DNA of 64,000 nt from positions 62,001 through 126,000 of the forward strand of contig JAJZUT010000006.1 of the NCBI GenBank assembly GCA_021847105.1, written 5' to 3'. Positions 62,309-64,000 of the stretch are shown piece after piece. The notes beneath the pieces were generated by a model, which had not been told where the DNA came from, made no database searches, and saw only the letters and a list, made by a program, of their open reading frames with translations. Each line of letters starts with the position of its first letter. Within the stretch, counting starts at the first letter, position 1. Made by a program: the position numbers and the translations under genes. Source of the DNA: Pseudomonadota bacterium (lineage in GTDB: Bacteria > Pseudomonadota > Gammaproteobacteria > Steroidobacterales > Steroidobacteraceae).

Positions 62309-63676
62309 TCAGAGGACCTCTCCCATCAGCTTCTCCAGATGCTCGGTAACGCAATCGCTTGCCTGCTCGAGTTGCTTCGCAAGTTGCGTGACCTGTGCGA
62401 TGTCACCGCGATGCAATGCATCCACGAGTGCCTGTCCGATTGCATGCACCTCCCGGTGCACCTGTTCCGTGGCGTCGTAGGACGGATTGCCGGCAAACTG
62501 CTCGCGTGCCGGACCGTAGTACCACCTGCCGAAGAAGCAGCCGCGCGAATCGGAGACATCCAGATCAACTGCCCGGCCCGTCTGCGCCGCCGAGAGCAGA
62601 TCGCCGATCCAGGCATAGTGCATGGCAAGCGATACGCGCAACGCAATCGCGCCGCTGCCGAACCTGCCGATTTCCGCCGCGCCCTGTCTGAGCTGCGCCC
62701 GCGCCTCGCCTACCGTCGCGAACATCGCCTCAAACTGGCTCGACAGAGTCTGCAGGCTTTCACTGGCGCGCACACCGCTCTGGCGCTGCAAAGCCGCATC
62801 ATCGACCAGCTGACACATGTGCGTCCGCTGCGCATCGGCGACCTGCACAACATCCCGCATCGTGACCCGCGCATCGCGATTCGCATCCTGAACCGTGCCG
62901 ACGAGATTACTTACGCGTTCGGTGCGCCGCACCGCAACCTCCATGTCGCGACCGAGATCCGCCGAATTGTTGCGGATCGAGATCGTGAGATCATCGATCT
63001 TGCTCGCCAAATCCGCCGCCTTGCGGGCGAGGCTGCGCACCTCGTCCGCCACGACCGCGAAACCCCGCCCACTCTCACCCGCGCGCGCCGCCTCGATTGC
63101 CGCATTCAGTGCCAGCAGATTCGTCTGATTCGCAACTTCCTGAATTCCCATCGTCAGCGCCTCGACCGTCTGAACAGACTCGACGAAAGTGGTGAGCTTT
63201 CCTCGCGTGGCCCCGATGAAACTGCTCACGTCCCTCACTTCATCGCGCACTGCATCCAGAGCACGCTGACTGCGCTCGACCTTGTCCGAGGTCAATTTGG
63301 TCTTGCCCTGCAGCTCCTGCATTTCGCTTGCGGTCGTGGCCGTCTCGCTCGCCGCCTTCTGCAGGCGGTGCGCAGTCTCCAGGACCTGCTCGGACAGCTC
63401 AGCGAGCTCAATCTGAAAGCCGGAAACCTTGTTCTCGGCAAAGGCAAGACTCCGGCTGACGTGGCGCACGCTGTCCGCCCCCGCATGAAGCGCGGAACGA
63501 ATGCCGTGGAACCGACCGAGCCACTCTTGCACATCGACATCCACGAGCGAGCGCAGCGCGTCCTCGCCCCTGCCCGACAGCAGTTCGTAGGCCGCGCGCA
63601 ATGCTTGCTCAGCCGAGCTCCCCGACCGAGCACTCGCGTGCGTCACAGTTCGAGCCAATTCAGCAGTCGAGTTCAC
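62309..63676 (-). CDS. Soluble methyl-accepting chemotaxis protein with C-terminal CZB domain
   Basis: About 455 residues, no membrane helix. Coiled-coil N-terminus, cytoplasmic signalling hairpin with [34 protein letters not shown], then a chemoreceptor zinc-binding (CZB) domain: [28 protein letters not shown] and [12 protein letters not shown] carry the 3-His/1-Cys zinc set that senses oxidants such as HOCl or zinc. GTG at 63676 has GGAGAG six bases upstream; an ATG five codons further out (63691) is the alternative. Upstream on the same strand is the ODP-like gene, downstream is cheV. Confidence 0.88.
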   Translation of the reverse strand: MNSTAELARTVTHASARSGSSAEQALRAAYELLSGRGEDALRSLVDVDVQEWLGRFHGIRSALHAGADSVRHVSRSLAFAENKVSGFQIELAELSEQVLETAHRLQKAASETATTASEMQELQGKTKLTSDKVERSQRALDAVRDEVRDVSSFIGATRGKLTTFVESVQTVEALTMGIQEVANQTNLLALNAAIEAARAGESGRGFAVVADEVRSLARKAADLASKIDDLTISIRNNSADLGRDMEVAVRRTERVSNLVGTVQDANRDARVTMRDVVQVADAQRTHMCQLVDDAALQRQSGVRASESLQTLSSQFEAMFATVGEARAQLRQGAAEIGRFGSGAIALRVSLAMHYAWIGDLLSAAQTGRAVDLDVSDSRGCFFGRWYYGPAREQFAGNPSYDATEQVHREVHAIGQALVDALHRGDIAQVTQLAKQLEQASDCVTEHLEKLMGEVL

Positions 63677-63825
63677 GGATTGCTCTCCCATGGCGAGCGG
63701 TCCGCCACAGCGATTCGCGCCCAGTCGATGGCGCGGACGTCGCACACCGCCGCGCCGCGAGGCAACCGGCAGTCTTGGCCACAGAAGGTCTCGGTCATTG
63801 CTGATTCACTCTTGAGGTCGAATCT

Positions 63826-64000
63826 TCAATTGGATGCACAGCCCACCTCGAGCCCATCGAACCACTCGATGAATCGCTCGACGTTCTTACCGGTGTAAAT
63901 CGCGCCGTGCTGCGGGCACAGAAAGTCGATATCGAGGCTCGAGACACGGTCGCACCAAGCGCGCTTCGCCGTGTTCGACGGCATCCAGCGTCTGTGAAAA
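63826..64000 (-). CDS. C-terminus of a metallo-beta-lactamase-fold protein (ODP-like di-iron oxygen sensor)
   Basis: Only the last 58 codons are visible; the gene enters from the right edge. Residues read FHRRWMPSNTAKRAWCDRV, then LDIDFLCPQHGAIYTGK and ERFIEWFDGLEVG. The RRxMPSNxAxR and APQHGAxF-like patterns match the C-terminal part of flavodiiron-related MBL proteins that include the oxygen-binding di-iron protein ODP, where the His of PQHG is a metal ligand. In Treponema ODP works with a soluble chemoreceptor. Here a soluble chemoreceptor is the next gene, 149 bases on. Confidence 0.7.
   Translation of the reverse strand, partial: FHRRWMPSNTAKRAWCDRVSSLDIDFLCPQHGAIYTGKNVERFIEWFDGLEVGCASN

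Noticed and set aside
61724-63898. A 724-codon open frame on the plus strand across cheV and the chemoreceptor
   Set aside because: It is antisense to two clear genes, has Arg/Ala/Ser-rich composition and no motifs; long antisense frames are common at this GC content.

Overview
The window is about two-thirds GC, gene-dense, and carries no phage, transposon, CRISPR array, rRNA or recognisable tRNA. Gene content points to an aerobic, heterotrophic, motile proteobacterium, most likely a soil or freshwater gammaproteobacterium of the Nevskiales/Steroidobacter/Xanthomonadales type (inference). The evidence is YciH, SlyD, HemJ, CheV, a RamB/ScfR-type acetate regulator, PrpCBD and a large set of oxidative enzymes. 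The sequence reads as ordinary chromosome.

Layout. (1) 1-6504, minus strand: an amine-oxidation locus. mauE-mauD are followed after a gap by an FAD amine oxidoreductase, a TauE/SafE permease, a Tat-exported spermidine dehydrogenase and, one base later, an amine dehydrogenase heavy chain that runs off the left edge. (2) 7192-11742, plus: xdhC-mocA-iorA-iorB, a molybdenum hydroxylase with its maturation genes. (3) 11760-21823: PolX/PHP, PRPP synthetase, a small-molecule kinase-like protein, PEP synthase, a phosphofructokinase between two CBS-pair proteins, and an old-yellow-enzyme. (4) 21853-27796, minus: tal-glk-pgi-gnd-zwf, a glucose/pentose-phosphate operon. (5) 28022-30932: histidine phosphatase, glutathione transferase, aldehyde dehydrogenase. 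(6) 30990-41680: a LysR regulator divergent from prpC-prpD-prpB (propionate), slyD, a 2OG-oxygenase-like protein, aceB-aceA (glyoxylate bypass) and the divergent ScfR/RamB-type regulator. (7) 41681-45252: branched-chain 2-oxoacid dehydrogenase E1alpha-E1beta-E2. (8) 45426-58701: mixed housekeeping and envelope genes, including yciH, hemJ, a GH15 glucoamylase, apt, a cation/proton antiporter, a divergent PEP carboxylase, a SYLF protein and an Fsr-like transporter. (9) 58712-61072: two small envelope proteins and an ammonium transporter. (10) 61312-64000: cheV, a soluble chemoreceptor with a zinc-binding CZB tail, and the C-terminus of a metallo-beta-lactamase-fold protein resembling the di-iron oxygen sensor ODP.

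How it fits together. Branched-chain amino acids would be degraded through the BCKDH complex to acetyl- and propionyl-CoA. Propionyl-CoA would be drained by the methylcitrate cycle, acetyl-CoA by the glyoxylate bypass, and carbon returned through PEP synthase or PEP carboxylase. The sugar operon supplies NADPH and pentoses. Three segments deserve attention as possibly undescribed: the spermidine dehydrogenase/amine dehydrogenase heavy-chain locus with detached mauED, the ODP-chemoreceptor-CheV locus, and the CBS-PFK-CBS block beside PEP synthase. Several start codons lie only 5-9 bases after a -10-like hexamer, which suggests leaderless transcripts.
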